Below are positions 6,060-6,767 of a stretch of 6,767 nt of DNA, piece after piece. Every line of letters begins with the position of its first letter. Positions within the stretch are counted from its first letter, which is position 1. The notes below the pieces were generated by a model that saw only the letters and a program-made list of their open reading frames with translations, was not told the DNA's origin and searched no databases. Position numbers and translations under genes: made by a program. This stretch comes from an uncultured Clostridia bacterium. Lineage in GTDB: Bacteria; Bacillota; Clostridia; Oscillospirales; Oscillospiraceae. Location of the stretch: NCBI GenBank assembly GCA_945867445.1, contig CAMBID010000041.1, positions 1 through 6,767 on the forward strand. The letters run 5' to 3'.

Positions 6060-6758
6060 ATGCTGAGTCCCGAAGAACTGCGGGAGAGCCCGCTCTTTCA
6101 GAGCATCAGCTACGAAAGCTACCTTGCCATGTACGACTGCTTCCGGGCGGTGAACCGGACTTTCCGGCCCTACGAGGTGATGTACGACTACAGCTCCGGC
6201 AGCGTCTCGGCGGACAGTGACTCCGTTGGCATCATCGAGCGAGGAACCGCCTCCCTCATCCGCGTCGACGAGAACGGCGTCGCCACCGTCTTAGAGGAGC
6301 TGGGCCCTGGCGGGGTTTTCGGCAAGGCCCTGGCCTTTGCCGGCAGCAGTCAGGATGTCCTGGAGGTGGTCTGCCGCACCTCCTGCGAGGTGGTATACAT
6401 CCACTACTCCCAGATCCTCAAGCGCTGTGAGAATGCCTGCCTTCACCATAGCGTACTCGTTCAGAACATGCTGCGCCTCATCTCGGAGAAGGCCCAGGCT
6501 CTCAGCCAGCGGGTGGACGTCCTCTCCCGCCGGACCATAAGGGATAAGCTCCTGTGCTGCTTCCAGCAGCTGGCGGACAAGGCGGGGAGCGACCGCTTCA
6601 CACTGCCCTTTACCCTGGCGACCCTGGCGGACTACATCGCCACGGACCGCAGCGCCATGATGCGGGAGCTCCGGAAAATGCGGGAAGAGGGCGTTGTGGA
6701 CACCCACGGGCGGAAGGTGCGGCTTTTGAAAAACGCACGCGAAAGCTGGAAGGTATGA
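6060..6758 (+). CDS. Crp/Fnr-family transcriptional regulator without the cAMP signature
   Basis: This complete protein of 232 residues has the usual length and order for the family: a cNMP-type beta-roll (about 12-125), a long dimer helix (about 128-158) and a C-terminal winged helix (about 178-225), with TLATLADYIATDRSAMMREL as the helix-turn-helix core and DRSAMMREL leading the recognition helix. In the position of the CRP phosphate-binding cassette (FIGELGL...RSA) it reads FGKALAF and has no Arg-Ser-Ala, so cAMP binding is unlikely. Cysteines are 27, 105, 109, 123, 127, 166 and 167; there is no N-terminal FNR cysteine cluster, but two CxxxC pairs lie at 105/109 and 123/127. The start is supported by GGAG (6050-6053) six bases upstream. 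It is divergent from the CBS gene. Its targets are not visible; effectors could include redox or metal signals, which is inference. TGA ends 9 bases before the window edge. Confidence 0.9.
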   Translation: MLSPEELRESPLFQSISYESYLAMYDCFRAVNRTFRPYEVMYDYSSGSVSADSDSVGIIERGTASLIRVDENGVATVLEELGPGGVFGKALAFAGSSQDVLEVVCRTSCEVVYIHYSQILKRCENACLHHSVLVQNMLRLISEKAQALSQRVDVLSRRTIRDKLLCCFQQLADKAGSDRFTLPFTLATLADYIATDRSAMMRELRKMREEGVVDTHGRKVRLLKNARESWKV

Positions 6759-6767
6759 CACGCTTTC

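Overview
The window looks like chromosomal DNA of a GC-rich anaerobic member of the Clostridia (Oscillospiraceae-like). The evidence is Firmicutes-type AGGAG ribosome binding sites, sigma-A-like promoters, a BlaR1/M56-type membrane protease, a clostridial-looking His-rich metal-binding lipoprotein and a non-cAMP Crp/Fnr regulator, all with strongly GC-biased third codon positions. That bias also creates long spurious antisense reading frames. The taxonomic placement is an inference from these traits, not a database result.

Layout. (1) Positions 2-3952, plus strand: the 3' part of a very large M56 (BlaR1/MecR1-type) metallopeptidase gene that begins upstream of the window. The HELTH zinc motif and the last membrane helix lie in the first 700 bases. 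The remaining ~1090 residues form a probable extracytoplasmic region with no penicillin-sensor motifs. It holds a Ca-binding/FG-GAP-like loop and what looks like a diverged internal duplication. An intrinsic terminator follows. (2) Positions 3989-5094: a self-contained metal-uptake transcription unit. It has an extended -10 promoter, a perfect 7-1-7 Fur-family operator, a lipoprotein ZnuA/AdcA-like substrate-binding protein with a (DDH)n histidine loop, and a bidirectional terminator. No permease or ATPase gene accompanies it. (3) Positions 5178-5615, minus strand: a small two-CBS-domain protein starting at GTG. (4) Positions 5616-6059: a 444-base divergent intergenic region. Most of it (5685-5920) is a dense series of perfect or near-perfect inverted repeats, with an extended -10 promoter pointing to the CBS gene on one side and a good sigma-A promoter pointing to the regulator on the other. 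(5) Positions 6060-6758, plus strand: a complete Crp/Fnr-family regulator with a cNMP-type sensor fold lacking the cAMP signature and an unusual set of cysteines.

The genes are not one operon: terminators and divergent promoters separate them into at least four transcription units. The clearest functional story is metal-responsive control of the SBP gene. The operator half-site matches Fur better than Zur, although the protein looks like a zinc binder. The least explained parts are the giant ectodomain of the M56 protein and the palindrome-rich block between the CBS gene and the Crp-like gene, which is either a cluster of dispersed repeats or a long structured 5' leader. I see no convincing new defence or mobile system; no tRNA, rRNA, CRISPR array or transposase gene was recognised.
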